The notes below the pieces were generated by a model, which was given only the letters and a program-made list of their open reading frames with translations, was not told the origin of the DNA and did not search any database. 64,000 nt of DNA from Mesorhizobium sophorae. GTDB lineage: Bacteria; Pseudomonadota; Alphaproteobacteria; Rhizobiales; Rhizobiaceae. Every line of letters starts with the position of its first letter. Position 1 is the stretch's first letter. The stretch is taken from NCBI RefSeq assembly GCF_002270415.1, contig NZ_NNRI01000007.1:682001-746000 (forward strand). Reading direction: 5' to 3'. Positions 26,481 through 34,865 of this stretch are shown piece by piece. Both the position numbers and the translations under genes were made by a program.

Positions 26481-26882
26481 TTAGGCGACAGCGCTTTCAA
26501 AAGCGTTCGGCGTGGTGTTCTTCAGATATTCGAGCGCAACCTTGGCCTTGGCCACGAGTGCAGCGAAAGCCTGCGGCTCATGGATGGCCATGTCCGACAA
26601 GATCTTGCGATCGATCTCGATGCCGGCCTTGTTGAGGCCGTCGATGAAGCGGCCATAGGTCAGGCCGTGCTCGTGGGTCGCGGCGTTGATGCGTTGGATC
26701 CACAGGGCGCGGAACGAGCGCTTGCGGTTCTTGCGGTCGCGGTAAGCGTACTGCAGCGACTTTTCCACCGCCTGCTTGGCGATGCGGATGGTGTTCTTGC
26801 GGCGGCCGTAGAAGCCTTTGGCGGCTTTCAGGACCTTCTTGTGCTTGGCGTGCGAGGTGACGCCTCTCTTTACGCGTGCCAT
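26481..26882 (-). CDS. rplT: 50S ribosomal protein L20
   Basis: A 133-residue basic protein that binds 23S rRNA early in 50S assembly. [20 protein letters not shown] at the N-terminus and [21 protein letters not shown] are the family signature. It follows rpmI by about 93 bases, with a palindromic repeat between them. In many bacteria L20 represses its own operon; a structured leader could not be confirmed here. Confidence 0.97.
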   Translation of the reverse strand: MARVKRGVTSHAKHKKVLKAAKGFYGRRKNTIRIAKQAVEKSLQYAYRDRKNRKRSFRALWIQRINAATHEHGLTYGRFIDGLNKAGIEIDRKILSDMAIHEPQAFAALVAKAKVALEYLKNTTPNAFESAVA

Positions 26883-26900
26883 GCCATGATCTCCTTAAAA

Positions 26901-26945
26901 GCAATTCCAGGAAAAGTGTCTAGCGGTTTTCCGTTCGGAATTGCG
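26901..26945. repeat. Palindromic intergenic repeat, copy 5 (GCAATTCC type)
   Basis: GCAATTCCAGGAAAAGTG and CGGTTTTCCGTTCGGAATTG form the arms. The element lies within the rpmI-rplT operon, 18 bases before the rplT start codon on the minus strand, so it is transcribed as part of the ribosomal protein message. Confidence 0.8.
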
Positions 26946-26975
26946 TAAAACAAATGCGTGTCCGGACCGAATGCC

Positions 26976-27179
26976 TTAGAGGCCGTTCGGCAGAAAATTC
27001 TTGATGACCTTCTTGCCATCCGGTTCAGCCAGAACCATCGTGCCGCGGGCATTTCGAATGAACTTGTTGGAACGCTTGATCATGCCGTGACGCTTGCCGG
27101 CCGCAGCCGACAGGACTTTACCCGTACCTGTGATCTTGAACCGCTTTTTGGCGGCGGACTTGGTCTTCATCTTGGGCAT
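26976..27179 (-). CDS. rpmI: 50S ribosomal protein L35
   Basis: A 67-residue, strongly basic ribosomal protein: [20 protein letters not shown] at the start, [18 protein letters not shown] in the middle. Normal length. First gene of the rpmI-rplT pair. infC, which usually precedes it, is about 1.1 kb upstream, separated by a methyltransferase-like gene. Confidence 0.97.
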   Translation of the reverse strand: MPKMKTKSAAKKRFKITGTGKVLSAAAGKRHGMIKRSNKFIRNARGTMVLAEPDGKKVIKNFLPNGL

Positions 27180-27279
27180 TTTGCTACTCCGTTTCTATGA
27201 GGTCGCTGTCCGTGCCTCTGGCACGCAGCACCTCTTGTTTTGTTCGCTTCAGGCCGACCAAAGCCCGAAAAGCAAATGA

Positions 27280-27313
27280 AACCGCCACGGCATGCCCTGC
27301 CGGGCGGTTTTTT
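27280..27313. terminator. Terminator-like hairpin between ICMT-type gene and rpmI
   Basis: AACCGCC and GGCGGTT pair around a GC-rich loop with its own small inverted repeat, followed by TTTTTT in the plus direction. On the minus strand the hairpin is followed by a weaker T-rich tract (TTTCATTTGCTTTTC). It may separate the ICMT-type gene from rpmI and may also stop antisense transcripts. Confidence 0.55.
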
Positions 27314-27393
27314 GGAACGCGGTCCTATACGTCAAAGCAGGCGGCTGTGCAACACCCACTGCGCCGCTCGTTCGCGGAATGCTCGGCCCTCGA

Positions 27394-28020
27394 TCAGGGA
27401 AGTGTAAACCAGACCGGCAGCATGCCCGACTGCTGGGCGCCGTCGATCAGTTCGAAGGCCGGCAGCGCCATCAGGAACACCAGGCCATCGAGCAGCGTGG
27501 TCAACAGCAGGCGCGGCTTGAAGCTGCCCGTGTCACCCTCCTGGTAAAGGGAAAGGTTCGGAAAGAAGCGCGGCACCCTCGCCAGATAGGCCTGATAGGG
27601 CGCACCAAGCGCTTCCTTGAGGAATTTCTCCTCGCGCAGGATGACGATATGGAAGGCACCCGCGCACAGGACAGCAAAGAGAATGATGCCGGAGAACGAA
27701 CCGATCTGCGCGCCGACGCCGGCCGCGGCCACGGTCGAGAACACATAGAGCGGATTGCGGGTCATCGAATAGGGTCCGCCCGTCACAACTTCGGAAGATT
27801 TGCGCCCGCCTATGTAGAGCGTCGACCAAAGGCGGCCGACGATGCCGAGAAAAATCAGCAGCACGCCGAACATCTCGATCGTCTCATGCATCGCGGTATC
27901 GGGCGGGAAGGTCGATTGGCCAAACAGCAGCGCGGCGAACAACACGACCACGAGCACGGCAAGCACTATTCTGCGCGTGCGCTGGTAGTTACCCAGCCCG
28001 TATTTGAGTTCTTTGTCCAA
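27394..28020 (-). CDS. Isoprenylcysteine carboxyl methyltransferase-family membrane protein
   Basis: A roughly 208-residue polytopic membrane protein. Transmembrane segments include IVLAVLVVVLFAALLFG and IEMFGVLLIFLGIVGRLW. The SAM-binding end (GPYSMTRNPLYVFSTVAA, then LREEKFLKEALGAPYQAYLARVPRFFP) is diagnostic of the ICMT/PEMT fold. The substrate is unknown. The frame is open to an ATG at 28092, but that extension translates the palindromic repeat; a TTG at 28020 (DKELKYGLG) is a better though uncertain start. Confidence 0.75.
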   Translation of the reverse strand: MDKELKYGLGNYQRTRRIVLAVLVVVLFAALLFGQSTFPPDTAMHETIEMFGVLLIFLGIVGRLWSTLYIGGRKSSEVVTGGPYSMTRNPLYVFSTVAAAGVGAQIGSFSGIILFAVLCAGAFHIVILREEKFLKEALGAPYQAYLARVPRFFPNLSLYQEGDTGSFKPRLLLTTLLDGLVFLMALPAFELIDGAQQSGMLPVWFTLP

Positions 28021-28050
28021 GGGAGGATTCCGATCGTCGAGGAGCCTAAT

Positions 28051-28095
28051 GCATGTCGCCCAAAAGTGGCCCCGGTTTTGGGAGGACGACATACA
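28051..28095. repeat. Palindromic intergenic repeat, copy 6
   Basis: ATGCATGTCGCCCAAAAGTG and CCGGTTTTGGGAGGACGACA form the arms. It overlaps the in-frame upstream extension of the ICMT-type gene; translated in that frame it would add about 15 residues. Confidence 0.8.
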
Positions 28096-28286
28096 TGAAA
28101 ACAGAGCCGGCGATCGCAGCTGTGGCCAGGAAGCAGGCGTCCCGCCGATCGCCGGGACGCCCTGTACTACAATTCAGGCGGATTTAGAGCGCGGTGACCA
28201 AGCCTGACGTCATCGTGATCTCGATGTGTTGACGTTCAGGTGATGCCGGCCTGCAAACGGCGCCTGACCACAATCTCACTGCACCC
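28096..28286. other. Intergenic region after infC
   Basis: About 190 bases. It holds one strong hairpin, GCGTCCCG/CGGGACGC at 28137-28160, without a T-run on either strand. No gene or clear promoter is seen. Confidence 0.5.
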
Positions 28287-28823
28287 CTAGCGCGGCGCCA
28301 GCACCATCATCATCTGGCGGCCTTCGAGCTTCGGTTCCGCTTCGACCTTGGCAATGGTCGCCACTTCCTCGCGAACCTTGTTCAAAAGCTGCATGCCGAG
28401 TTCCATATGCGCCATCTCGCGGCCACGGAAACGCAAAGTCAGCTTGACCTTGTCGCCCTCCTCGAAGAAGCGGCGAACCGCCTTCATCTTGGTCTCGTAG
28501 TCATGGCTGTCGATGTTGGGGCGCATCTTGATCTCCTTGATCTCGATGACCTTCTGGTTCTTGCGCGCCTCGGCCGCCTTCTTCTGGTTGGCGTATTTCA
28601 ACTTGCCGAGATCGAGGATTTTTACGACGGGGGGCACCGCATTGGGCGATATTTCGACGAGATCGAGCCCAGCCTCTTCGGCGAGCAGCAATGCGTCGTT
28701 GATTGAAACATCGCCGCGGTTCTGGCCTTCGGCGTCGATAAGCTGGACCCGGGGAACCCGGATGTCACGGTTGGAGCGCGGGCCATCCTTGGTCGGCGCC
28801 GCTGCTTTGAAAGGTCTGCGAAT
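28287..28823 (-). CDS. infC: Translation initiation factor IF-3 (ATT start)
   Basis: A 178-residue IF-3 that binds the 30S subunit and checks initiator tRNA and start codon. The N-domain includes [21 protein letters not shown]; the C-domain has [17 protein letters not shown] sequence (here [20 protein letters not shown]) and [19 protein letters not shown]. The first ATG in frame (28691) would remove the first 44 residues. AAGGAGACCACGACC ends directly before an ATT at 28821-28823, the rare start codon on which IF-3 autoregulation depends; the protein then reads [20 protein letters not shown]. Confidence 0.93.
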   Translation of the reverse strand: MRRPFKAAAPTKDGPRSNRDIRVPRVQLIDAEGQNRGDVSINDALLLAEEAGLDLVEISPNAVPPVVKILDLGKLKYANQKKAAEARKNQKVIEIKEIKMRPNIDSHDYETKMKAVRRFFEEGDKVKLTLRFRGREMAHMELGMQLLNKVREEVATIAKVEAEPKLEGRQMMMVLAPR

Positions 28824-29046
28824 GGTCGTGGTCTCCTTGGCCGTTTCGTTCAGGGTTTGCGGATATTGATGCGTGGACGCGCCAATGTGGTAAGCGCGCG
28901 GGCGAAGTCAATAGCACAGCATTGACAGGAAATCACCCTGATCACTGCCCTGCACCAAACAAAGAACCATCGCGAGCACTTTTCGCCACGCCACTGGCTG
29001 TGCCACAAGACGCCGTGCGCCAAAAGACAGGCGTGAGGAAGAAACC
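28824..29046. promoter_or_regulatory. Divergent promoter region infC / hydrolase
   Basis: About 220 bases between the divergent starts of infC and the alpha/beta hydrolase. It must hold both promoters. It includes the infC ribosome site (AAGGAG on the minus strand) and AGGAAG before the hydrolase ATG. No named operator recognised. Confidence 0.45.
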
Positions 29047-29817
29047 ATGACCGACACGCCTCCTGTCTTTCTGGATGTCGACGGATCGAGCATCGCGGTG
29101 CGCCATACGACAGGTGCCGCGCCCGGCATCGTCTGGCTCGGCGGCTACAAGTCCGACATGCTGGGCACGAAGGCGCAGACGCTGTCGGACTGGACGGCAA
29201 GAGAAGGCCGCGCCTTCCTGCGCCACGACTATTCCGGTCATGGCGAATCCGGTGGCGCCTTTGCGGACGGCACCATTTCGAAATGGCTTTCGCAGAGCCT
29301 CGCCGTGTTCCGGCATTTCACCCAGAGCAAGCAGATCCTGGTCGGCTCCTCGATGGGCGCCTGGATTGCGCTGCGCATGGTGCAGGAATTGCGCAAGGCG
29401 GGCGACGGCAATGTCGCTGGTCTGGTGCTGCTGGCGCCGGCGCCCGATTTTACCGCTGAGCGGGTCGAGCCGGCGCTGACCAAGGCGCAGAAACGCGCGC
29501 TCGCCGAGAAGGGCTTCTTCGAGGAGCCGTCGAACTATTCCGCCGAGCCTTACATCTACACAAGCGCGCTGATCGAGGATGGACGCAACAACCTGGTGAT
29601 GACAGGCCCGATCGACACGCATTGCCCGGTGCACATATTGCAGGGGCTGGCCGATGCGGACGTGCCGGCAAGCCACGCGCTGAAGCTGGTCAGCCGGCTG
29701 CCGGCCGACGACGTGACCCTGTCGCTGATCCCCGAGGGCGACCACCGCCTGTCGCGTCCCCAGGATCTCGACATGTTGGTGCGGGCAGTCGACGCCATGG
29801 CGCAGAGGGGAAACTGA
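29047..29817 (+). CDS. Alpha/beta hydrolase (ABHD10-like)
   Basis: A 256-residue cytoplasmic hydrolase. WLGGYKSDMLGTKA followed by FLRHDYSGHGESGG gives the oxyanion strand; the nucleophile is in LVGSSMGAWIALRM near residue 100; the acid is in GLADADVPASHA near 198 and the His in EGDHRLSRPQD near 231. Similar proteins are related to the mitochondrial depalmitoylase ABHD10, but the bacterial substrate is unknown. Its stop overlaps the start of the BenE-type transporter (TGATG). Confidence 0.85.
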   Translation: MTDTPPVFLDVDGSSIAVRHTTGAAPGIVWLGGYKSDMLGTKAQTLSDWTAREGRAFLRHDYSGHGESGGAFADGTISKWLSQSLAVFRHFTQSKQILVGSSMGAWIALRMVQELRKAGDGNVAGLVLLAPAPDFTAERVEPALTKAQKRALAEKGFFEEPSNYSAEPYIYTSALIEDGRNNLVMTGPIDTHCPVHILQGLADADVPASHALKLVSRLPADDVTLSLIPEGDHRLSRPQDLDMLVRAVDAMAQRGN

Positions 29818-31001
29818 TGCGCCTTTCCATTCCGATATCCGCTTTTGTCGCGGCAATCGTCGGCTTCGGCGGCACGCTGGCCATCGTCATCGCCGCCGCC
29901 AAGGCGGTCGGCGCGACACAGATCGAGACCGCGAGCTGGGTGACGGCGATCTGCCTGGCGATGGCAATCGAATGCCTGTGGCTGTCCTGGCGCACGAAGA
30001 TGCCGGTCATCACCGCCTGGTCGACACCGGGCCTGGCGTTGATCGCCGCGTCGAGCAGCTTCTCGATGGGCGAAGCGGTCGGCGCCTTCATCGTCACCGG
30101 CATCCTCTTGATCGCCACCGGCCTGTTCGGACCGCTGACACGGCTGATCGCCAGGATCCCGCCGTCAGTGGCATCGGGCATGCTGGCCGGCATCCTCGTC
30201 AGCTTCGCCATCAACGCGATTAAGGCTATCCCCGCCGATCCCTGGCTGATCCTGCCGCTGATCGCGGCCTTCTTCGTCATTCGCCTGTTCAATCCGGCGG
30301 TGTCGGTGCTGGTGGTGCTGATCGGCGGCGGCCTCGCCGCTTTCTTGACCGGCCGCGTCGGCGGCTTGCCGACACCGGAACTGTCGACGCTGACGCTGAT
30401 CGCGCCGCACTTCAGCATCGCCGCAACCATCGGCCTGGCGCTGCCGCTGTACCTCGTCACCATGGCTTCCCAAAACCTGTCCGGCCTCGCCGTGCTGCGC
30501 GCCGCCGGCTATCACCCGGAGCCCGGCCCGCTGATCGGCGTCACCGGCCTGTTTTCGCTGCTGTCGGCGCCGTTTGGCGGCTCGACCACCAATCTGGCGG
30601 CGATCTCGGCGGCGATCTGCACCGGGCCGGACGTCCACCCCGACCCCGCCGAACGCTGGAAGACCGGCCCGTTCTATGCGCTCGCCTATCTTGTCTTCGC
30701 CATCTTCGGTGCCTCGCTGGTAGCGATCTTCGCCGTCCTGCCGCAGAGCCTGATCGTGCTGGTGGCGGGTCTCGCGCTGATGGCGCCGCTTGCCAACGCC
30801 CTGTCGATCGCGCTCAAGGACGAAGATCACCGTATGGCCGCCACCGTCACCTTTGCCGTCACCGCTTCGGATTTGACGCTGTTCGGCGTCGGTGCGGCAT
30901 TCTGGGGCCTGGTCGCCGGGATGGTCGTGCTTTTCCTCGAAGAACTCAAAAAGCGGCAATCATTTCAGCCGCTTGTCCGGATTTGGCGGACATTGTCCTG
31001 A
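29817..31001 (+). CDS. benE: BenE-family benzoate/H+ symporter
   Basis: A 394-residue inner-membrane transporter with about 12 helices. Family features: FGGTLAIVIAAAKAVGATQ at the N-terminus, ITAWSTPGLALIAAS near 62, PSVASGMLAGILVSFAINAI, and VTGLFSLLSAPFGGSTTNLA, a signature of BenE. The start at 29817 overlaps the hydrolase stop. The last ~27 codons lie in the direct repeat shared with 32878-33015: here the frame continues through KKRQSFQPLV, while the other copy ends at its first stop. The aromatic substrate is inferred only from the family. Confidence 0.87.
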   Translation: MRLSIPISAFVAAIVGFGGTLAIVIAAAKAVGATQIETASWVTAICLAMAIECLWLSWRTKMPVITAWSTPGLALIAASSSFSMGEAVGAFIVTGILLIATGLFGPLTRLIARIPPSVASGMLAGILVSFAINAIKAIPADPWLILPLIAAFFVIRLFNPAVSVLVVLIGGGLAAFLTGRVGGLPTPELSTLTLIAPHFSIAATIGLALPLYLVTMASQNLSGLAVLRAAGYHPEPGPLIGVTGLFSLLSAPFGGSTTNLAAISAAICTGPDVHPDPAERWKTGPFYALAYLVFAIFGASLVAIFAVLPQSLIVLVAGLALMAPLANALSIALKDEDHRMAATVTFAVTASDLTLFGVGAAFWGLVAGMVVLFLEELKKRQSFQPLVRIWRTLS

Positions 31002-31053
31002 ATCGCCGCTTTTCCCTTCCGATTCCACGCAGCCGGAACTGGCTGTCCCTGGA
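30922..31053 (+). repeat. Left direct repeat flanking the acdSR segment
   Basis: TGGTCGTGCTTTTCCTCGAA to CTGGCTGTCCCTGG aligns base for base, with a few small gaps, to 32878-33015. By eye identity is about 80%. It covers the last codons of benE and the leader of a DUF2852 gene. Shared blocks include GATTCCACGCAGCCGGA and TCGTGCTTTTC. Confidence 0.8.
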
Positions 31054-31131
31054 CGCCGGCGACCGCACCAAGGATCAGGACGAGTTCGACCGCTTCGTGG
31101 CCCACCGCAACATGCTGCGGCGGGCGGGATA
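31021..31131 (+). pseudogene. Remnant of a DUF2852 gene (5' leader joined to 3' end)
   Basis: The leader GATTCCACGCAGCCGGA is followed within 35 bases by CAGGACGAGTTCGACCGCTT, which in the intact gene at 33034-33516 is near the 3' end. About 400 bases of coding sequence are missing. The remaining frame reads KDQDEFDRFVAHRNMLRRAG and stops at 31131. Confidence 0.72.
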
Positions 31132-31166
31132 GTCGTCAGAGGTCAGCTGCCGCGCCCTGAGGGCAT

Positions 31167-32180
31167 TCAGCCGTTGCGAAACGTATAAGCATAGCCGTTG
31201 ATGGCTGGAGCGCCGCCAAGGTGGGCGTAAAGCACCTTCGACCCTTCGGGGAAATAGCCCTTCCTAACGAGGTCGATCATGCCCTGCATGGATTTTCCCT
31301 CGTAGACAGGATCGGTGATCATGCCTTCAAGGCGCGCGCAGAGACGGATCGCTTCCTTCGTCTCCTGCGAGGGCACGCCGTAGACCGGGTAGGCATAATC
31401 CTCGATGAGGATCACATCGTCTTCACTGAGTTCCTTGCCGAGTTCGACCAGAGTCGCCGTGGTCCGCACGATGTCCAGCACTTGCGCCTTGGTCTGCGCT
31501 GGGGTGCAGGATGCGTCGATGCCGATTACCTTGCGCTCGCGACCGTCCTTGGCGAAGCCGACCACCATGCCGGCATGGGTCGAGCCGGTGACGGTACAGA
31601 CGACGATGTAGTCGAAGGCAAGGCCGAGTTCCTTCTCCTGCGCGCGCACCTCTTCGGCGAAGCCAACATAGCCCAGGCCGCCATATTTATGCACCGAAGC
31701 CCCGGCCGGAATCGGATAAGGTGTGCCGCCTTTGGCTTTCACATCGGCGATCGCCTGTTCCCAGCTTTCCCTGATTCCGATGTCGAAGCCCTCATCGACC
31801 ATCTGGACATCGGCGCCCATGATCCGGCTCAAAAGGATGTTGCCGACGCGATCATAGACGGCGTCCTCGTGGGGCACCCAGCTTTCTTGCACGAGGCGGC
31901 ATTTCATGCCGATTTTCGCCGCCACGGCTGCCACCATGCGCGTATGGTTGGATTGTACGCCGCCGATCGAAACCAGCGTGTCAGCGTTTGAGGCGATCGC
32001 GTCCGGGATGATGTATTCGAGCTTGCGCAGCTTGTTGCCGCCGAAGGCGAGGCCCGAATTGCAATCTTCCCGCTTGGCGTAGAGATCGACCTTGCCGCCG
32101 AGATGAGCGCTGAGCCTATCCAGTTTCTCGATATGGGTCGGTCCAAATGTGAGCGGATAGCGTTCGAACTTCTCCAACAT
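31167..32180 (-). CDS. acdS: 1-aminocyclopropane-1-carboxylate (ACC) deaminase
   Basis: A 337-residue PLP enzyme that splits the plant ethylene precursor ACC into 2-oxobutyrate and ammonia, a known aid to plant colonisation. The PLP Lys is K50 in [25 protein letters not shown] supplies the Tyr-Glu pair, and YAHLGGAPA the Leu, that separate true ACC deaminases from D-cysteine desulfhydrases. [12 protein letters not shown] binds the cofactor phosphate. AGGAGG lies seven bases before the ATG. It is divergent from an Lrp-type regulator, as in other rhizobial acdS-acdR pairs. Confidence 0.95.
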   Translation of the reverse strand: MLEKFERYPLTFGPTHIEKLDRLSAHLGGKVDLYAKREDCNSGLAFGGNKLRKLEYIIPDAIASNADTLVSIGGVQSNHTRMVAAVAAKIGMKCRLVQESWVPHEDAVYDRVGNILLSRIMGADVQMVDEGFDIGIRESWEQAIADVKAKGGTPYPIPAGASVHKYGGLGYVGFAEEVRAQEKELGLAFDYIVVCTVTGSTHAGMVVGFAKDGRERKVIGIDASCTPAQTKAQVLDIVRTTATLVELGKELSEDDVILIEDYAYPVYGVPSQETKEAIRLCARLEGMITDPVYEGKSMQGMIDLVRKGYFPEGSKVLYAHLGGAPAINGYAYTFRNG

Positions 32181-32342
32181 GAGAGATCCTCCTCTGATTG
32201 TGATTTTGATGCTGGAAACACTACCAGTTTTGGCTTGAAAGGTGCTCTCAAAGATCGAGTGGAAAATACCTGAAATCTAACTTTCTGGCGCCAACATGCT
32301 ATATTACTTCGATAAACTGCCTCAATAACGGAAGAATCTTCC
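32181..32342. promoter_or_regulatory. acdS/acdR divergent promoter region
   Basis: One hundred and sixty-two AT-rich bases between the two divergent starts. Repeats such as GAAACACTACCAGTTT and AAAGGTGCTCTCAAAG could be Lrp-type binding sites, but none is a clean match. No acceptable NifA/sigma-54 promoter was found, so control is more likely by the adjacent AcdR than by symbiotic NifA (inference). Confidence 0.5.
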
Positions 32343-32807
32343 ATGAAGGCATCGCTCGACCGGATCGACCTCAAAATGTTGCGCCTGCTCCAGGACAATG
32401 GGCGGCTGACCAATGCGGAGCTGGCGCAGTCGGTTGCTGTCAGCCCGGCGACGTGCCACCGGCGCACGCAACGCTTGTTCGATGAAGGCTACATCAGCCA
32501 TGTCAGGGCAGTGGTGACACCGCAGAAGGTCGACAGAGGCGCGCTGGTGATGGTTGGTGTCGTCCTCGACCGCTCGACCCCGGAAAGTTTCGCGGAATTC
32601 GAGAAGGCAGTCGCGAAACTGAAGTTCATTCTTGATTGCCATCTGGTGGCAGGCGACTTCGACTATTTTCTGAAGATCAGGGTCGGCGACATGGCGGACT
32701 TCAACCGGATCCACGGGGATCAGTTGATCGCATTGCCCGGCGTTCGCCAGACGAGGACGTTCTTCGTCATGAAGGAAGTCGTCGACAACGCGCCACTGGA
32801 TTTTTGA
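32343..32807 (+). CDS. acdR: Lrp/AsnC-family regulator of acdS
   Basis: A 154-residue Lrp-type regulator. N-terminal HTH: LDRIDLKMLRLLQDNGRLTN, AELAQSVAVSPATCHRRTQRL (residues about 5-55). C-terminal RAM effector domain: VVTPQKVDRGALVMVGVVLD, followed by ILDCHLVAGDFDYFLKIRV, the usual Gly-Asp-Phe-Asp-Tyr signature. Divergence from acdS matches AcdR/LrpL, which in other bacteria activates acdS in response to ACC. Confidence 0.9.
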   Translation: MKASLDRIDLKMLRLLQDNGRLTNAELAQSVAVSPATCHRRTQRLFDEGYISHVRAVVTPQKVDRGALVMVGVVLDRSTPESFAEFEKAVAKLKFILDCHLVAGDFDYFLKIRVGDMADFNRIHGDQLIALPGVRQTRTFFVMKEVVDNAPLDF

Positions 32808-32877
32808 AAGGAATGGGTTCCCCGCCGATGCATCAGACCATAGCACCGCCGGCGGCATTGCCACTGTTCCTCATGCC

Positions 32878-33015
32878 TGGTCGTGCTTTTCTTCGAAACG
32901 TTCGAAAAGCGATAATCATTTCATGAGCTTGTCCGGTTTTGGCCGATATTGTCTTGAATCGCCGTTTTCTCCTTCCCATTTCGATTCCACGCAGCCGGAT
33001 TTTGGCTGTCTCCAA
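32878..33015 (+). repeat. Right direct repeat flanking the acdSR segment
   Basis: Partner of 30922-31053. The first 40 bases encode LVVLFFETFEKR and a stop in one frame, corresponding to the end of a BenE protein without its upstream gene; the rest is the leader of the intact DUF2852 gene that follows. Confidence 0.8.
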
Positions 33016-33033
33016 CCGAAGGAATGGGAGAAA

Positions 33034-33516
33034 ATGAACACATCTGCATTGATCCGTCCGGCCTGGACGCCGGCAACCATCGCGTTGATGGTGATCGGTT
33101 TCATGGTGTTCTGGCCACTCGGCTTCGCCATGCTTGCCTACATCATCTGGGGCGACCGCCTCGATGGTTTCAAGCGTGACGTCAACCGCGCCACCGACGG
33201 CATCTTCGCCGGCTGCCGCCGCGGTTCCGACAAGGCGGCGCGCTGGGGCCACGGCTCCGCCCGCACCGGCAACGTCGCTTTCGACGACTGGCGCGAAAAG
33301 GAACTGGAGCGCCTCGCCGAGGAACGCCGCAAGCTCGACGAGATGCTGACCGAATTCGACGACTACGCCCGCGAATTGCGTCGTGCCAAGGACCAGGACG
33401 AGTTCGACCGCTTCATGGCCAACCGCAACAAGTCGACGGCGCCGACGAAGACCGACCCGAGCACCGGGACGACCACCACCAAGCGTGGCAAGGGCTCGAA
33501 CCTGCTTGACGACTGA
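33034..33516 (+). CDS. DUF2852 membrane protein
   Basis: A 160-residue protein of the alphaproteobacterial DUF2852 family. One hydrophobic segment near the N-terminus (TIALMVIGFMVFWPLGFAML, extended by AYIIWGD), then a charged, Arg-rich soluble part with a predicted helix (REKELERLAEERRKLDEMLT) and the motif KDQDEFDRFMANRNKS. GGGAGA precedes the ATG at 33034. Function unknown. A decayed second copy lies 2 kb to the left beyond acdSR. Confidence 0.85.
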   Translation: MNTSALIRPAWTPATIALMVIGFMVFWPLGFAMLAYIIWGDRLDGFKRDVNRATDGIFAGCRRGSDKAARWGHGSARTGNVAFDDWREKELERLAEERRKLDEMLTEFDDYARELRRAKDQDEFDRFMANRNKSTAPTKTDPSTGTTTTKRGKGSNLLDD

Positions 33517-33614
33517 GGCCCGGCGACAGGCCAAGGTATGATGACGGCGTCGCGCGAGCGGCGCCGTTTCTTTTTTGTTCTATTCGTTCTTCTCGAATCG
33601 CGTATCGTCCCGCC

Positions 33615-34373
33615 ATGACCCTCGGATTCTTCCGCAATCTGACAAAGCCCAAGGCCACGCCCGTCGTGGAGCGCGAATATTGCGTCGCCGGCCGTACCTT
33701 GCCGCTCAAGATCGTCGAGAACGACCGCGCAAGGCGGCTGACGCTGCGCATCGATTCGGGCGGTAAGGGCCTGCGGATCACGGTGCCGCCAGGCCTGCGC
33801 CGCGGCGAGGTGGAAAAGTTCCTCGACCGTCACCAGGACTGGCTGGAGCAGCGGCTGGCCAAGGTGCCGGCCCGGCCGCAGGTGCGGCCGGGCATCAAGA
33901 TCCCCGTACGCGGCGTGCCGCACCGCATCGTCCATGAACCTTCGAAGCGCGGCACGGTGACCATATCGAGCGACGAGCGCGGTCCGCTGCTGATCGTGCA
34001 TGGCGACCGCGTGCACCTGCCGCGCCGCATCGCCGATTTCCTCAAGCGCGAGGCCAAGCGCGAGATCGAGAAGCTGGTGGGCAAACACACGCTGGCGTTG
34101 GGCAAGCGCGCCAAGGCGATCCGCTTCAAGGACACGTCGAGCCGTTGGGGCTCCTGCACCTCCGACGGCAATCTGTCGTTTTCCTGGCGCATCATGATGG
34201 CGCCGTCGCCTGTCATAAACTACCTCGTCGCGCATGAAGTGGCGCATCTCAAGGAGATGAACCACGGCCCGAAATTCTGGAAACTGTGCGAACAGCTTTG
34301 CCCCGACACCGAACGCTGCAAGGCCTGGCTGAAGCGCAATGGCGGCGCGCTGCAAGCGATTGCGTTTGAGTAG
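33615..34373 (+). CDS. YgjP-like (DUF45) zinc metallopeptidase
   Basis: A 252-residue cytoplasmic protein of the M48-related DUF45/YgjP group. The zinc motif HEVAHLKEMNHGPKFW (HExxH near residue 210) is intact, preceded by RWGSCTSDGNLSFSWR, characteristic of the family. The N-terminal half is a basic beta domain. Biological substrates are unknown. It begins about 100 bases after the DUF2852 gene. Confidence 0.87.
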   Translation: MTLGFFRNLTKPKATPVVEREYCVAGRTLPLKIVENDRARRLTLRIDSGGKGLRITVPPGLRRGEVEKFLDRHQDWLEQRLAKVPARPQVRPGIKIPVRGVPHRIVHEPSKRGTVTISSDERGPLLIVHGDRVHLPRRIADFLKREAKREIEKLVGKHTLALGKRAKAIRFKDTSSRWGSCTSDGNLSFSWRIMMAPSPVINYLVAHEVAHLKEMNHGPKFWKLCEQLCPDTERCKAWLKRNGGALQAIAFE

Positions 34374-34376
34374 GGC

Positions 34377-34844
34377 ATGGCCGTTAAAATCGACTATCGG
34401 GTGGCTGACGCAGGCTGGGCCGACTGCGATGTAGCTATCGACGGCAGCGCGGCCAGCGTTGAAGCATCCTATTTGGGCGATGCCTTGCTCGAGTTGATCG
34501 AGGCTACACGCGCTATCGTCGACGGTGCGAACTATTCAGTTGCTCACTTCTACGACGAGCCGGGAGAATGCCGTTTTGTCCTTGAGCCACAAGGCGACAC
34601 GATCAGGGTTCGCATACTGGAATTTGGGGAAACCTGGTCAGAAGAGCCGGATGAAGCAGGCTTTGTAAGACTTGAGGCGGTATGTCCATTGCAGGAGTTC
34701 GCTGAGGCGGTTTTGGCAGCAGCGAGTCAGGTTCTCAATACCCATGGGCTGGAAGGGTACAAGGAAAAATGGGTTCGCCACGACTTTCCATCAGAAGCCG
34801 TGTATGGGTTGCGCCGCGCACTGCAAGGAGGGACCCTTCACTGA
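34377..34844 (+). CDS. Hypothetical protein (155 aa)
   Basis: A soluble acidic protein (KIDYRVADAGWADCDVAIDG at the start, EPDEAGFVRLEAVCPLQEFA in the middle, ending with LRRALQGGTLH). It begins three bases after the peptidase stop, so it is translationally coupled. Codon choice and base composition are less GC-rich than neighbours, hinting at acquired DNA. It looks broadly like immunity-type or SMI1-like small acidic proteins, but no family is claimed. Confidence 0.65.
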   Translation: MAVKIDYRVADAGWADCDVAIDGSAASVEASYLGDALLELIEATRAIVDGANYSVAHFYDEPGECRFVLEPQGDTIRVRILEFGETWSEEPDEAGFVRLEAVCPLQEFAEAVLAAASQVLNTHGLEGYKEKWVRHDFPSEAVYGLRRALQGGTLH

Positions 34845-34865
34845 CATCTGACCTCGGCATTGCGC

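Noticed and set aside
28137..28160. Strong hairpin after infC as a terminator
   Set aside because: No T-run on either strand; recorded only as a hairpin in the intergenic note.
32285..32300. Possible sigma-54 promoter (CTGGCGCCAACATGCT) upstream of acdR
   Set aside because: The GG to GC spacing is nine bases instead of ten and the -12 element is poor; no NifA upstream sequence was found.
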